Shown piece by piece: positions 7,208 through 14,650 of a DNA stretch of 43,901 nucleotides. The DNA is from a virus. The notes beneath the pieces were generated by a model. It did not search any database. It was not told where the DNA came from and saw nothing but the letters and a program-made list of their open reading frames with translations. The position numbers and the translations under genes were made by a program. Each line of letters opens with the position of its first letter. Position 1 is the first letter of the stretch. The stretch lies in the IMG/VR virus record IMGVR_UViG_3300042691_027037, positions 1 to 43,901 of that record; one strand, 5' to 3'.

Positions 7208-7238
7208 TAAGCCCTTGAGAACCAAGGGCTTATTTTTT
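7208..7238 (+). terminator. Rho-independent terminator after phoH
   Basis: A 10-bp perfect stem, TAAGCCCTTG/CAAGGGCTTA, with loop AGAAC, is followed by a TTTTTT run. Confidence 0.92.
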
Positions 7239-7246
7239 ACAAAAAA

Positions 7247-7278
7247 TTTGGAAATGTTACATATATTTTGTATATTTG
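7247..7278 (+). promoter_or_regulatory. Early-type promoter P3
   Basis: TTTG (7247-7250), 20 bases, TATATTTG (7271-7278), 21 bases before the start codon at 7300. TTTGGAAAT resembles the -33 region at 1731. Confidence 0.85.
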
Positions 7279-7299
7279 ATAGTAATAATTGATGAGAAT

Positions 7300-7776
7300 A
7301 TGAAGAAAGTAATATGGATTGACATGGATGGTGTATTGGTTGACTTCTCTAAGCAAGTGGAAAATACAATATCAAAAAACCCCTTTCTAAAAGATGCATA
7401 CAAAGGTAGATATGACCATATTCCTGGCATATTCAGAAATCCACCACCAATAGAGGGGGCAGTAGAAGCCGTTAAAAAATTAGCAGAAAGTGGTAAATAT
7501 GAATTGTATATCGCTACCGCAGCACCTTGGGGAAATCCGATGGCAGCTATGGACAAACGATTTTGGATTGAAGAACACTTTGGTAACTTGTTTAAAAAGA
7601 AAATGTGTATTACCCATTTAAAAAATATGTTAATTGGTGATTATCTTATTGATGATAGAACTGCAAATGGAGCTGGTGGATTTGGTGGAGAACTGTTACG
7701 ATTTGGATGGTCTTATGAAACTGAAACCTTTAACGAATACCCTAATTGGGAATCAATTCTGAACAAACTTTTATGA
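7300..7776 (+). CDS. 5'(3')-deoxyribonucleotidase
   Basis: HAD-superfamily 5'-deoxyribonucleotidase, 158 residues, dephosphorylating deoxynucleoside monophosphates. It opens with DMDGVLVDF (Asp nucleophile and general acid at about residues 8 and 10). TATAAPWGNP in the middle supplies the motif II Thr/Ser, and LIDDRTANG is the metal-binding acidic motif. ATG 7300 was chosen because the upstream TTG at 7276 lies in the -7 element. It is the first gene of an operon with a lipoprotein and an unknown acidic protein. It may balance host-derived nucleotide pools with dCMP deaminase and ThyA. Confidence 0.88.
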   Translation: MKKVIWIDMDGVLVDFSKQVENTISKNPFLKDAYKGRYDHIPGIFRNPPPIEGAVEAVKKLAESGKYELYIATAAPWGNPMAAMDKRFWIEEHFGNLFKKKMCITHLKNMLIGDYLIDDRTANGAGGFGGELLRFGWSYETETFNEYPNWESILNKLL

Positions 7777-8318
7777 AAAACATTTTAACCCCATTTATTT
7801 TTTCGCTATTTCTTATAAGTTGCGAAAAAGAAGTTATTTTAGAACCAATAAGATATGAACTATCTATTGATTCAGTACTAACACAAAACGGACTAAAATC
7901 ATTGCCAAAGGATTCAAATGGTTTTTATAAATTAAAGTTTGTTTCTAATGGTACACCACAATCGCATAGAGTTGTTGGAAAAATATTAGCAAATGGTAAA
8001 GAACCATATCCACCACAAAAAGTTACATTCGAAAGTAATTTATATTGGTGGTTAAGACAAGGAGATACTACGGCTACGATTACTCAAGCCTATGTAAATT
8101 ATTTTACAGGTCAATATACGATAGTTAATTTACCACCAATGATTGCTAATAAAGATGAATTAGTCCCAACAACAAATTGTTGTTCATATAGTGGTAGAAA
8201 TGGTGAGATTAATACCATAATTGCACCTATTAAAGAAATGATTGGAGATACATTGATTCTGAAAGCCAGCCATTACACATCTGATACAATAGTTTACATA
8301 AAGGTTATTATAGAATGA
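7773..8318 (+). CDS. Predicted lipoprotein of unknown function
   Basis: A 181-residue protein with a short lipoprotein signal peptide, MKNILTPFIFSLFLISC, whose lipobox ends at Cys17. Glu and Lys follow, as is common in Bacteroidota lipoproteins. The mature part is beta-rich in character (FYKLKFVSNGTPQSHRV, IYIK-type strands) with a CC pair near residue 137. ATG 7773 was chosen for its ATGA overlap with the nucleotidase stop and because it places the signal peptide at the N-terminus. No family is recognised. It is odd within a nucleotide-metabolism block. Superinfection exclusion is one inferred possibility. Confidence 0.82.
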   Translation: MKNILTPFIFSLFLISCEKEVILEPIRYELSIDSVLTQNGLKSLPKDSNGFYKLKFVSNGTPQSHRVVGKILANGKEPYPPQKVTFESNLYWWLRQGDTTATITQAYVNYFTGQYTIVNLPPMIANKDELVPTTNCCSYSGRNGEINTIIAPIKEMIGDTLILKASHYTSDTIVYIKVIIE

Positions 8319-8695
8319 GAAAAAAAGAAGTTAAACTACCACTTACCCCAATAACTGAAAAAACTTTTGAAAGACAAGGTTGGGTGAAACACAATGTTGG
8401 CGATATTATTATAGATGAATCAGAGGATGATTCTACCGAATCAGAAGGTGATATTTTTTATTATACATTATCTTTACCAAAAGAAAGAGATGATGAATAC
8501 GCTCCCCAACTAATATCTAACGCAACTGATGAATTAGGTATATTAAAAGATATAGGATTAAAGCCTGGTCAATTTTTTGTTGAAATAGCAAATACCGATG
8601 GATTGGGTTTATGTACAAGTGAGGAAGAATTGGAAATATTGTACAAAGCATTAGTAGGTGAAGATATTGAAGAAAATTTTGAAAATCAAGAATAA
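8315..8695 (+). CDS. Acidic phage protein of unknown function
   Basis: A 126-residue acidic protein with a basic first ten residues (MRKKEVKLPL), starting in an ATGA overlap with the lipoprotein stop. It has an acidic linker (DESEDDSTESEGD) and then a small globular region ending ALVGEDIEENFENQE. No signal or membrane segment. Its 3' end contains the -33 element of the next promoter. Function not recognised. Confidence 0.8.
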   Translation: MRKKEVKLPLTPITEKTFERQGWVKHNVGDIIIDESEDDSTESEGDIFYYTLSLPKERDDEYAPQLISNATDELGILKDIGLKPGQFFVEIANTDGLGLCTSEEELEILYKALVGEDIEENFENQE

Positions 8696-8708
8696 ATTTG
8701 TATATTTG
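8678..8708 (+). promoter_or_regulatory. Early-type promoter P4, leaderless arrangement
   Basis: TTTG (8678-8681, inside the preceding gene), 19 bases, TATATTTG (8701-8708). The -7 element ends only 4 bases before ATG 8713, so the transcript should begin at or next to the start codon. Confidence 0.65.
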
Positions 8709-8712
8709 TATT

Positions 8713-9375
8713 ATGAGAAATTACACAGAAGAACAACTAAAAGAAAATTACGAAAAATTTCTAAATTTTATTAGAAAGGCATTTGCTAATCAGCCCGAAA
8801 GGATGGAAAAGCTATTACATATGTACTCCGAAGATGAATTGGGTATGGAACTAATTGTAGCACCTGCTAGTGGTAAACTACATTTCCATTCAGCTTATGT
8901 TGGTGGATATATGGACCACGTTATGAACGTTTGCAAAAACGCACATGGTATGATGAAGCAATTTCAAGCTGGTGGTGGTATTGTTGATTTTGATGTTGAG
9001 GAACTTATGTTTGCGGCATTACATCACGATTTAGGAAAATTGGGAGATGGTACGAAACCATATTATGTTCCACAAGATAATGATTGGGCTCGTAAAAACA
9101 AAAATGAGTATTTTATCCAAAATGGTGAACTCCATTATATGGATGTAACACATAGAGCATTGTGGTTACTAAACCAATATGGAATTCCTTATACTCAAAA
9201 GGAAATGATTGGTATTATGTTAGCAGATGGTTTGTATAATAAAGCAAATGAAAAATATTTCATTTCATACAGCGAAGATTATCAATTAAAAACTGAACTT
9301 CCTTATTTACTACATTGGGCAGACCATATGAGTTGCCGAATTGAAAATAGTGAATATAAAAATGGTTTGGCTTAA
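8713..9375 (+). CDS. HD-domain phosphohydrolase
   Basis: HD-superfamily metal-dependent phosphohydrolase, 220 residues. The metal ligands can be placed at His59 or His69 (HFHSAYVGGYMDHV), His104-His105-Asp106 in ALHHDLGK, and a later Asp in HWADHMS. Phage HD proteins often act on nucleotides or cyclic signals; the substrate here is not readable. ATG 8713 was chosen over the TTG at 8698, which is part of the promoter, giving a probably leaderless message. It forms a single-gene unit between P4 and the Hsp20 leader. Confidence 0.85.
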   Translation: MRNYTEEQLKENYEKFLNFIRKAFANQPERMEKLLHMYSEDELGMELIVAPASGKLHFHSAYVGGYMDHVMNVCKNAHGMMKQFQAGGGIVDFDVEELMFAALHHDLGKLGDGTKPYYVPQDNDWARKNKNEYFIQNGELHYMDVTHRALWLLNQYGIPYTQKEMIGIMLADGLYNKANEKYFISYSEDYQLKTELPYLLHWADHMSCRIENSEYKNGLA

Positions 9376-9390
9376 AAATTAAGTTAAATT

Positions 9391-9399
9391 ATATTTATA
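9391..9399 (+). promoter_or_regulatory. Candidate late promoter before the Hsp20 leader
   Basis: ATATTTATA, an exact match to the late motif. A start site 6-8 bases downstream would fall at the first hairpin of the leader (9403), giving an unusually long 5' UTR of about 70 bases. Confidence 0.5.
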
Positions 9400-9402
9400 T
9401 AA

Positions 9403-9449
9403 CGATGGGGCTGGCCAGCACATCGCCGTATTCGCCCAAAAGGGAATAC
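9403..9449 (+). promoter_or_regulatory. Structured 5' leader of the Hsp20 gene
   Basis: Two adjacent stem-loops lie in locally GC-rich sequence. The first pairs CGATG (9403-9407) with CATCG (9421-9425) around the palindrome GCTGGCCAGC (9410-9419). The second pairs GTATT..CCC (9428-9437) with GGGAATAC (9442-9449) around an AAAA loop. A Shine-Dalgarno-like AAAAAAGG lies before ATG 9476. The structure suggests post-transcriptional control, perhaps an RNA thermometer, but it does not visibly pair with the AAGG. Confidence 0.55.
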
Positions 9450-9475
9450 ACTTAACGCTTAAAAAAGGTAAAATT

Positions 9476-9952
9476 ATGAAACCACAAATTCAAAGGGGAT
9501 TCCCTACCCCATTTCATAGGGATGAGTTCTTAACACCATTCGATACTTTGTTTGACAGAATGTTTTCAAACACATTCCCAGAGTTAGCAAAAGAAGTAGG
9601 TGTTGATGTTTTTCAAAAAGGTGCATATCCAAAATGTGATATCATCAACTTCGATGACAGAATCGAAATAATCGCTGAAATTCCTGGTATAAGTAAAGAA
9701 CAACTATCAATTGATATTGATGGTGATGTTATTTCTTTAAAAGGTGAAAAAGGCGGACAAACTGAAGTTACAGGCGGTGAGTATTTAAGAAGAGAACTGA
9801 AACGTTCTTCATTCCAACGAAGCTTTACAGCAGATTCTAAAATATTTAATTTAGATTCAATTAAAGCTAAGTTTGAGGATGGTATCTTAGAACTTACAAT
9901 TCCAAAAAGAGAACCAGAAAAGCCTAAAAAAAGAACAATTACAATAGGTTAA
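9476..9952 (+). CDS. Small heat-shock protein (Hsp20 family)
   Basis: A 158-residue alpha-crystallin-domain chaperone. The N-terminal arm (FPTPFHRDEFLTPFDTLFDR) is followed by the crystallin domain at about 48-150. EIPGISKEQLSIDIDGD and the hallmark AKFEDGILELTIPK are present, then an I-x-I motif at the end (TITIG). These proteins hold unfolding clients. Hsp20 genes are recurrent in T4-like phages, perhaps aiding virion assembly. It is the only gene here with a long structured leader, and it is followed by a strong terminator, so it forms its own transcription unit. Confidence 0.96.
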   Translation: MKPQIQRGFPTPFHRDEFLTPFDTLFDRMFSNTFPELAKEVGVDVFQKGAYPKCDIINFDDRIEIIAEIPGISKEQLSIDIDGDVISLKGEKGGQTEVTGGEYLRRELKRSSFQRSFTADSKIFNLDSIKAKFEDGILELTIPKREPEKPKKRTITIG

Positions 9953-9969
9953 TCTGATAATATAGAATG

Positions 9970-10004
9970 GGGTGGGTATCAAAATCCCACCCTTTTCTTT
10001 TTTT
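9970..10004 (+). terminator. Rho-independent terminator after hsp20
   Basis: A 7-bp stem GGGTGGG/CCCACCC (9970-9976, 9986-9992) is followed by TTTTCTTTTTTT. Confidence 0.93.
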
Positions 10005-10007
10005 AAT

Positions 10008-10016
10008 ATATTTATA
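10008..10016 (+). promoter_or_regulatory. Candidate late promoter
   Basis: ATATTTATA lies directly after the terminator and 22 bases before ATG 10039. It has no -33 TTTG. Confidence 0.6.
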
Positions 10017-10038
10017 TATTGAACATAAATAAAAAATT

Positions 10039-10218
10039 ATGAAGCCAGAATATAAAATTAGAGCTCAAGAAAACTTAGAAGCTATTGCAAAAAGAGCATC
10101 GGTTATAAGTGAAATGTTAGAGGGAAAAAGACCAGCTAATCAAGCAGAAGCAATTAAGCTATCTAAAGAAATAGAAAGATTAGTAGAACTTACTACAAAT
10201 ATTGTAGACTTAGGATAA
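10039..10218 (+). CDS. Small helical phage protein, 59 aa
   Basis: Short ORF MKPEYKIRAQENLEAIAKRA... ending VELTTNIVDLG. It is highly charged and predicted almost wholly helical. ATG 10039 lies 22 bases after a late-type motif. The stop is 3 bases before the next start, so it is probably co-transcribed with the membrane protein. No family recognised; coding is supported by position, spacing and typical codon use. Confidence 0.7.
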   Translation: MKPEYKIRAQENLEAIAKRASVISEMLEGKRPANQAEAIKLSKEIERLVELTTNIVDLG

Positions 10219-10221
10219 AAT

Positions 10222-11493
10222 ATGAATTGGTTAAAAGTATTAGTAGGATTTTCAGCAGTCCTTGTTGCTGGATGTGCGGCGTACTTTTCAGTAACCGGAT
10301 TGGGTGTACTATTTGCAGGTGCATCCGTATCTGTAATGGTAATGGCCGGTTCTTTAGAACTCGCTAAGTTAGTTGCCGCAACATATCTAAAGCAAGAATG
10401 GGATTCACTTAAAGGATTTAACAAATGGTATTTAACTATATCAGTTGGTACTTTAATGCTTATCACATCAGCTGGTATCTTTGGTTACCTTTCAAATGCT
10501 TTCCAACAACAAAACCTTTCACTACAAAAAGTAGAAAGAGATATTGCAGTTTATCAAACACAAATTGATAAAAACGATAAAGAGATTGAAAGATATACAA
10601 CTCAATTAACCAATCAACAAAATATTCGTAATTCTCAAGAAGCTAACTTATCTAAACAAATTGATAAGGATAAATCAACATCAAGGGTATCACAAATGAT
10701 TCGTACTGCTGATAAAGAAATAAGTTCTATATCTAAACGTATTGATGAATTAACGATACAAAATAATCTAGCTTTAGACTCAATTAACTCAATTAAAAAC
10801 AATAATATTGAATTAGAAAGAGAGGTTGGCGGATTCAGATTCGTAGCAGATGCATTTAATGTCCCACTTAACGATGTTGTAAAATTCTTTATTCTCATTA
10901 TCGTATTAGTATTTGACCCATTGGCTGTAGCATTGATTATTGCTTTCAACGGATTAATAATGAAACGTAAAGAAGAAAGTGGTATTGATGTTATTATAGA
11001 TGATGGTGGTATTTCCGATGTTCTCAAAAAAGAAAAAGAATATCAAGTTTATGGAGATAAGGAAAAGCAGAAAGAAGCAATTGTTGAAATGATGAAAGCT
11101 GATGAGGAATTGGGATTATATGATGAACCTACAATAGAGGCTGAAAAAAAAAAAGAAACTGATTCCACTTCAACAAATGTGGAGGAAACTACAATAGATG
11201 AAAATTTATCTGAATTAAAGCAAGATATTTCTCGTAGACCGATTGATTTAGATGGTGATGGTGCTATTGATGGTTGGGATACCGATGGTGATGGGTTGAT
11301 AGATGAAATTGCACCAAATTCATCAAATAGAAGATTATACGCAAAAAATACCAAACCATACTACGCTCAACCCGACTTTAATTGGGCAGACCGCAATAAG
11401 TGGATAAATGACCAAAACGCTGTAAATTATTGGTTCACCCACATTAGAAAGAATGAAAGATACCCCACAGACTTCGAATCTAAAACCTATTAA
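10222..11493 (+). CDS. Multi-pass membrane protein with coiled coil and DxDxDG motifs
   Basis: A 423-residue protein of unknown function. Three hydrophobic helices lie at about 4-24, 28-50 and 68-90. A long charged coiled coil follows (about 95-205, KVERDIAVYQTQIDKNDKEIE), then a fourth helix (about 222-246, FFILIIVLVFDPLAVALII), then an acidic cytoplasmic or periplasmic tail. Near 342-362 is a calcium-binding-like tandem, DLDGDGAIDGWDTDGDGLID, of the thrombospondin-3/dockerin-loop type. The same motif recurs in the unrelated membrane protein at 22259. It sits between late-type and early-type promoters. An inner-membrane role in lysis control or host takeover is conceivable but not shown. Confidence 0.85.
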   Translation: MNWLKVLVGFSAVLVAGCAAYFSVTGLGVLFAGASVSVMVMAGSLELAKLVAATYLKQEWDSLKGFNKWYLTISVGTLMLITSAGIFGYLSNAFQQQNLSLQKVERDIAVYQTQIDKNDKEIERYTTQLTNQQNIRNSQEANLSKQIDKDKSTSRVSQMIRTADKEISSISKRIDELTIQNNLALDSINSIKNNNIELEREVGGFRFVADAFNVPLNDVVKFFILIIVLVFDPLAVALIIAFNGLIMKRKEESGIDVIIDDGGISDVLKKEKEYQVYGDKEKQKEAIVEMMKADEELGLYDEPTIEAEKKKETDSTSTNVEETTIDENLSELKQDISRRPIDLDGDGAIDGWDTDGDGLIDEIAPNSSNRRLYAKNTKPYYAQPDFNWADRNKWINDQNAVNYWFTHIRKNERYPTDFESKTY

Positions 11494-11499
11494 AATTTA

Positions 11500-11531
11500 T
11501 TTGGAATTCCGAAATTAATTTCGTATATTTG
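11500..11531 (+). promoter_or_regulatory. Early-type promoter P5
   Basis: TTTG (11500-11503), 20 bases, TATATTTG (11524-11531), ending 23 bases before ATG 11555. TTTGGAATT is shared with P6 (17381). It probably drives the long nucleotide-metabolism operon to 17379. Confidence 0.87.
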
Positions 11532-11554
11532 TGTATAACAAATTGCACAAAATT

Positions 11555-12487
11555 ATGAACTTAGGATACGCATGTATCAATATGAGTATGGGAAAGCACG
11601 TTTCTACTAACCGAACTATGGTTAAAAGAACGTTTGAGTCAAAAGGATTGGATTATGTATCCGAACTTACCTTACTAAACGCAAAAGATATCATTAAGAT
11701 TTTAGAATGGAATCGTTTAAATGGTATAAAACTTTTCCGATTATCATCTGGTATTATTCCTTGGGGTGACCATTTAGATTTAACTCAATTAAAAGATTAC
11801 AAAGAAATTAAGTTTGAACTAAAGAAAGCAGGCGATTTTGCTAAGTTTTGGGGTATGCGTATTAATTCACATCCCGGCCCATTTGTTGTTCTAACATCAC
11901 CAAATGAAAAGGTTGTTTATAATGCAATTGCAGATTTGGAAATGCATGGTAAAATCTTTGATATGATGGGATTGGAAAAATCCCCATACAATAACATTAA
12001 CATTCATTGTAATGGTGTATATGGAGATAAACAATCTGCTATGGATAGATTCATCCAAAACTTTAAAAGATTATCACCATCAGTTCGTAAACGATTGACG
12101 GTTGAGAATGATGATAAAGCATCAATGTATTCCGTAAAAGATTTGATGTATATTCATAGCAAAACTAAAATTCCAATTGTATTTGATTACCATCATCACC
12201 AATTTTGTACAGGTGATTTATCCGAAGAAGCAGCGCTAAAACTAGCAGCAACAACTTGGCCCAAAGGTATTACACCTGAAGTACATTATTCGGAAAGTAA
12301 AGCATTGCATGAAAATGATACAAAACAAAAACCACAAGCCCATTCAGATTATATAAATGAACTACCAAACACATATGGTTTAGATGTTGATATTATGGTT
12401 GAAGCAAAAGCAAAAGAATTAGCTATTTTACCATTTGTAAAAAACAATAAATTAATTCCTTCAAAATATGAAACATCAATTATATAA
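11555..12487 (+). CDS. uvsE: UV-damage endonuclease (UvdE/UvsE family)
   Basis: TIM-barrel UV-damage endonuclease of 310 residues, which nicks 5' to pyrimidine dimers and other lesions. It has the family start MNLGYACINMSM and LFRLSSGIIPWGDH. NIHCNGVYGDK, LTVENDD and FDYHHHQFC supply the His/Glu/Asp metal ligands. ATG 11555 was chosen because the GTG at 11531 overlaps the -7 element. It is the first gene of operon P5 and presumably protects phage DNA. Its end overlaps the next gene by 20 bases. Confidence 0.93.
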   Translation: MNLGYACINMSMGKHVSTNRTMVKRTFESKGLDYVSELTLLNAKDIIKILEWNRLNGIKLFRLSSGIIPWGDHLDLTQLKDYKEIKFELKKAGDFAKFWGMRINSHPGPFVVLTSPNEKVVYNAIADLEMHGKIFDMMGLEKSPYNNINIHCNGVYGDKQSAMDRFIQNFKRLSPSVRKRLTVENDDKASMYSVKDLMYIHSKTKIPIVFDYHHHQFCTGDLSEEAALKLAATTWPKGITPEVHYSESKALHENDTKQKPQAHSDYINELPNTYGLDVDIMVEAKAKELAILPFVKNNKLIPSKYETSII

Positions 12488-13082
12488 TTTGTTTCCAACA
12501 CCTATTATGAAGTTTTCATTTGAAGATTCTATTTCAAACGAAATGCTTGGTTATGTAAATCATTATAAGAATGATTCATATAATAATTTTGGTAACAAAA
12601 CTACAAGAGATACTTTCATTTTGGAAAAAGAAGAATTTAAAGTATTAAAAGATTTTATAGGTAAGTGTTTATACGAATACGTTGAAAAAATCTATGGTTC
12701 AAACCCATATATGACTAAATTAAATGTAACTCAATCGTGGTTAAATTATACAAATAAAAATGAATATCACCATACACATAATCATCCAAACAGTTTAGTT
12801 TCTGGTGTATTTTATTTTAACGCAGATACTGATTATGATGAAATAGTATTTTTTAATCCAAAATATAATCAAATAGAACTTCCAATAATTAAATACACAG
12901 ATTATAATACGTTTGAGTGTGGGTTAAAAATAAAAACAGGAGATTTAATTTTATTTCCATCTTCTTTACAACATGCAGTACCAACTAAATCTGGTGATAA
13001 TGAAAGAATAAGTTTAGCATTTAACACATTTGTTACAGGAGAATTGGGAACTAAAGAACATTTAAATTATCTAAAAATATAA
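12468..13082 (+). CDS. Putative 2OG-Fe(II) oxygenase
   Basis: A 204-residue protein of the phage 2-oxoglutarate/Fe(II) oxygenase type (2OG-FeII_Oxy_5-like). The signature is WLNYTNKNEYHHTHNHPNSL (about 91-110) then VSGVFYFN. A second His lies in LQHAVPTKSG (His169), and Arg180 in NERISLAF could bind 2-oxoglutarate. The opening MKHQLYNLFPTPIMKF is typical of the family. Such enzymes hydroxylate proteins or nucleobases; the substrate is not readable here. It overlaps uvsE by 20 bases and is followed closely by a membrane protein. Confidence 0.85.
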   Translation: MKHQLYNLFPTPIMKFSFEDSISNEMLGYVNHYKNDSYNNFGNKTTRDTFILEKEEFKVLKDFIGKCLYEYVEKIYGSNPYMTKLNVTQSWLNYTNKNEYHHTHNHPNSLVSGVFYFNADTDYDEIVFFNPKYNQIELPIIKYTDYNTFECGLKIKTGDLILFPSSLQHAVPTKSGDNERISLAFNTFVTGELGTKEHLNYLKI

Positions 13083-13084
13083 AA

Positions 13085-13396
13085 TTGATAACATACACAG
13101 CCATATTAACCTTTCAGATATTATTTAATGTGTTTAAAACTATGGAAATAAAATACACATATGAAAACAAATTAAATAGTTTATTAATTAATTCAGTATG
13201 GATTAATTTAGTATCATTAGCTGGTATGTATTTTTCTTTACAACCACTATTATTTGAAAAAGATTTTTTGGTATTACCATTTTATATTGGTGGTAGTGTG
13301 TTGGGTAAATGGATAGCAATGACAAAGATGGATAATATTGAGTTTAAAATATTTTCTTTCTTTTCAAATAAAACACAAAAAACAAAAAAGAAATGA
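13085..13396 (+). CDS. Small membrane protein of unknown function (TTG start)
   Basis: A 103-residue protein with an N-terminal hydrophobic stretch (ITYTAILTFQILFNVF) and two further hydrophobic segments near 38-55 and 65-85 (FYIGGSVLGKWIAMTK), ending in a Lys-rich tail. TTG 13085 is preferred because it retains the first helix and lies 2 bases after the previous stop. The alternative ATG 13142 (Met20) would remove the helix. Unnamed membrane proteins of this look occur in other phages. The end overlaps the next gene by ATGA. Confidence 0.7.
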   Translation: MITYTAILTFQILFNVFKTMEIKYTYENKLNSLLINSVWINLVSLAGMYFSLQPLLFEKDFLVLPFYIGGSVLGKWIAMTKMDNIEFKIFSFFSNKTQKTKKK

Positions 13397-13623
13397 AAGC
13401 TATTTTAGAATTTAATCTACCTGAAGATAATACAGAGTTTGAATTAGCAACTAATGCATCAAAGATGTATTCAGTTCTTTGGGATATGGACCAATGGTTA
13501 AGAGCAGAATACAAATATATGCCCGATGAAAAATATAGTGAAGATAAATACAATGCTTATTATCAAGCTAGAGAAAAGTTAAGACAACTTCTTTTAGAGA
13601 ATAATGTAAATTTAGATATATGA
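13393..13623 (+). CDS. Small phage protein, 76 aa
   Basis: Starts in an ATGA overlap with the membrane protein and ends in an ATGA overlap with thyA. Sequence MKAILEFNLPEDNTEFELAT, then LWDMDQWLRAEYKYMPDEKY, helical and acidic. I recall unnamed proteins of this look in many phages, often near replication or nucleotide genes, without a known function. Translational coupling to thyA is likely. Confidence 0.82.
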   Translation: MKAILEFNLPEDNTEFELATNASKMYSVLWDMDQWLRAEYKYMPDEKYSEDKYNAYYQAREKLRQLLLENNVNLDI

Positions 13624-14648
13624 ACAATATAGATAAAAAATATCAACAATTATTAAGCGATATTATAGAGTTTGGTATAGAGAAAAAAGATAGAACTGGA
13701 ACGGGTACTATTTCGGTATTCGGTAGACAAATAAGACATAAAATGAGTGAAGGGTTTCCACTTCTCACAACAAAGAAAATGGCTTGGAAAACTATGGTAA
13801 CTGAATTACTATGGTTTTTAAGAGGTGATACTAATATTAAATTTTTGGTTGATAATGGGTGTCGCATTTGGGATGGTGATGCATATAAAAATTATTTAAC
13901 TAAGATTGACAAACAATTTCCAAATGCTCTTCGTTTTAGCAAAGAAGAATTTATTAATGAGATTAAAACCGATTATGAATTTGCTAAAATATGGGGTGAG
14001 TTAGGACCAATCTATGGTAAGCAATGGAGAGATTGGAATGGTTTAGACCAAATTAAAAATCTAATAAACGAACTCAAAACAAATCCCGATAGTAGAAGAT
14101 TGATGGTAAATGCTTGGAATGTAGGTGAATTAGACCAAATGGTTCTTCCGCCTTGTCATTATGGATTTCAAGTATACACTAGAAAATTAACAGGAGAAGA
14201 GATGTGGGATTTATTAAAGAAAAAAGTTGGTGAGGAAAGATTTAAATCAATGGTTGATGATATAGTTCCATTTGGTGGTGGGTTGAGTGAAGAATTAGAA
14301 TCATATAACATACCTAAACGTGCAATCTCTTTAATGTGGAATCAAAGAAGTGTAGATACATTTTTAGGATTACCATTCAACATAGCATCTTACGGATTAC
14401 TTTTACATATTATAGCAAATGAAGTAAATATGATACCAGATGAATTGATTGGTAATTTGGGTGATACTCATTTGTATTTGAATCATATTGAACAAGCTAA
14501 AGAACAAATTGTTAGAGAGCCGTTTGAGTTACCTACATTAGCTATAATAAATTACTCTGAATTGAACTTTGATGAATTCACTTTAGATAATTTTAAATTG
14601 ATACAATACCAAGCACATCCAACAATTAAAGCACCTTTAAGTAATTAA
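13620..14648 (+). CDS. thyA: Thymidylate synthase
   Basis: ThyA-type thymidylate synthase, methylating dUMP to dTMP with methylenetetrahydrofolate. KKDRTGTGTISVFGRQIR gives the phosphate-binding loop, LPPCHYGFQ holds catalytic Cys179, and NQRSVDTFLGLPFNIASY carries Asn254. Asn at this position marks dUMP specificity, whereas T4 dCMP hydroxymethylase has Asp. At 342 residues it is longer than the usual 264-290. The extra length is mostly an insert at about 191-233 (TGEEMWDLLKKKVGEERFKS onward) and a loop around 92-125. It works downstream of dCMP deaminase (4516) and overlaps the previous gene by ATGA. Confidence 0.97.
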   Translation: MNNIDKKYQQLLSDIIEFGIEKKDRTGTGTISVFGRQIRHKMSEGFPLLTTKKMAWKTMVTELLWFLRGDTNIKFLVDNGCRIWDGDAYKNYLTKIDKQFPNALRFSKEEFINEIKTDYEFAKIWGELGPIYGKQWRDWNGLDQIKNLINELKTNPDSRRLMVNAWNVGELDQMVLPPCHYGFQVYTRKLTGEEMWDLLKKKVGEERFKSMVDDIVPFGGGLSEELESYNIPKRAISLMWNQRSVDTFLGLPFNIASYGLLLHIIANEVNMIPDELIGNLGDTHLYLNHIEQAKEQIVREPFELPTLAIINYSELNFDEFTLDNFKLIQYQAHPTIKAPLSN

Positions 14649-14650
14649 TT

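Noticed and set aside
13620-14648. dCMP hydroxymethylase instead of thymidylate synthase
   Set aside because: The substrate-selecting residue in LGLPFNIASY is Asn, as in dUMP-using enzymes, not Asp.
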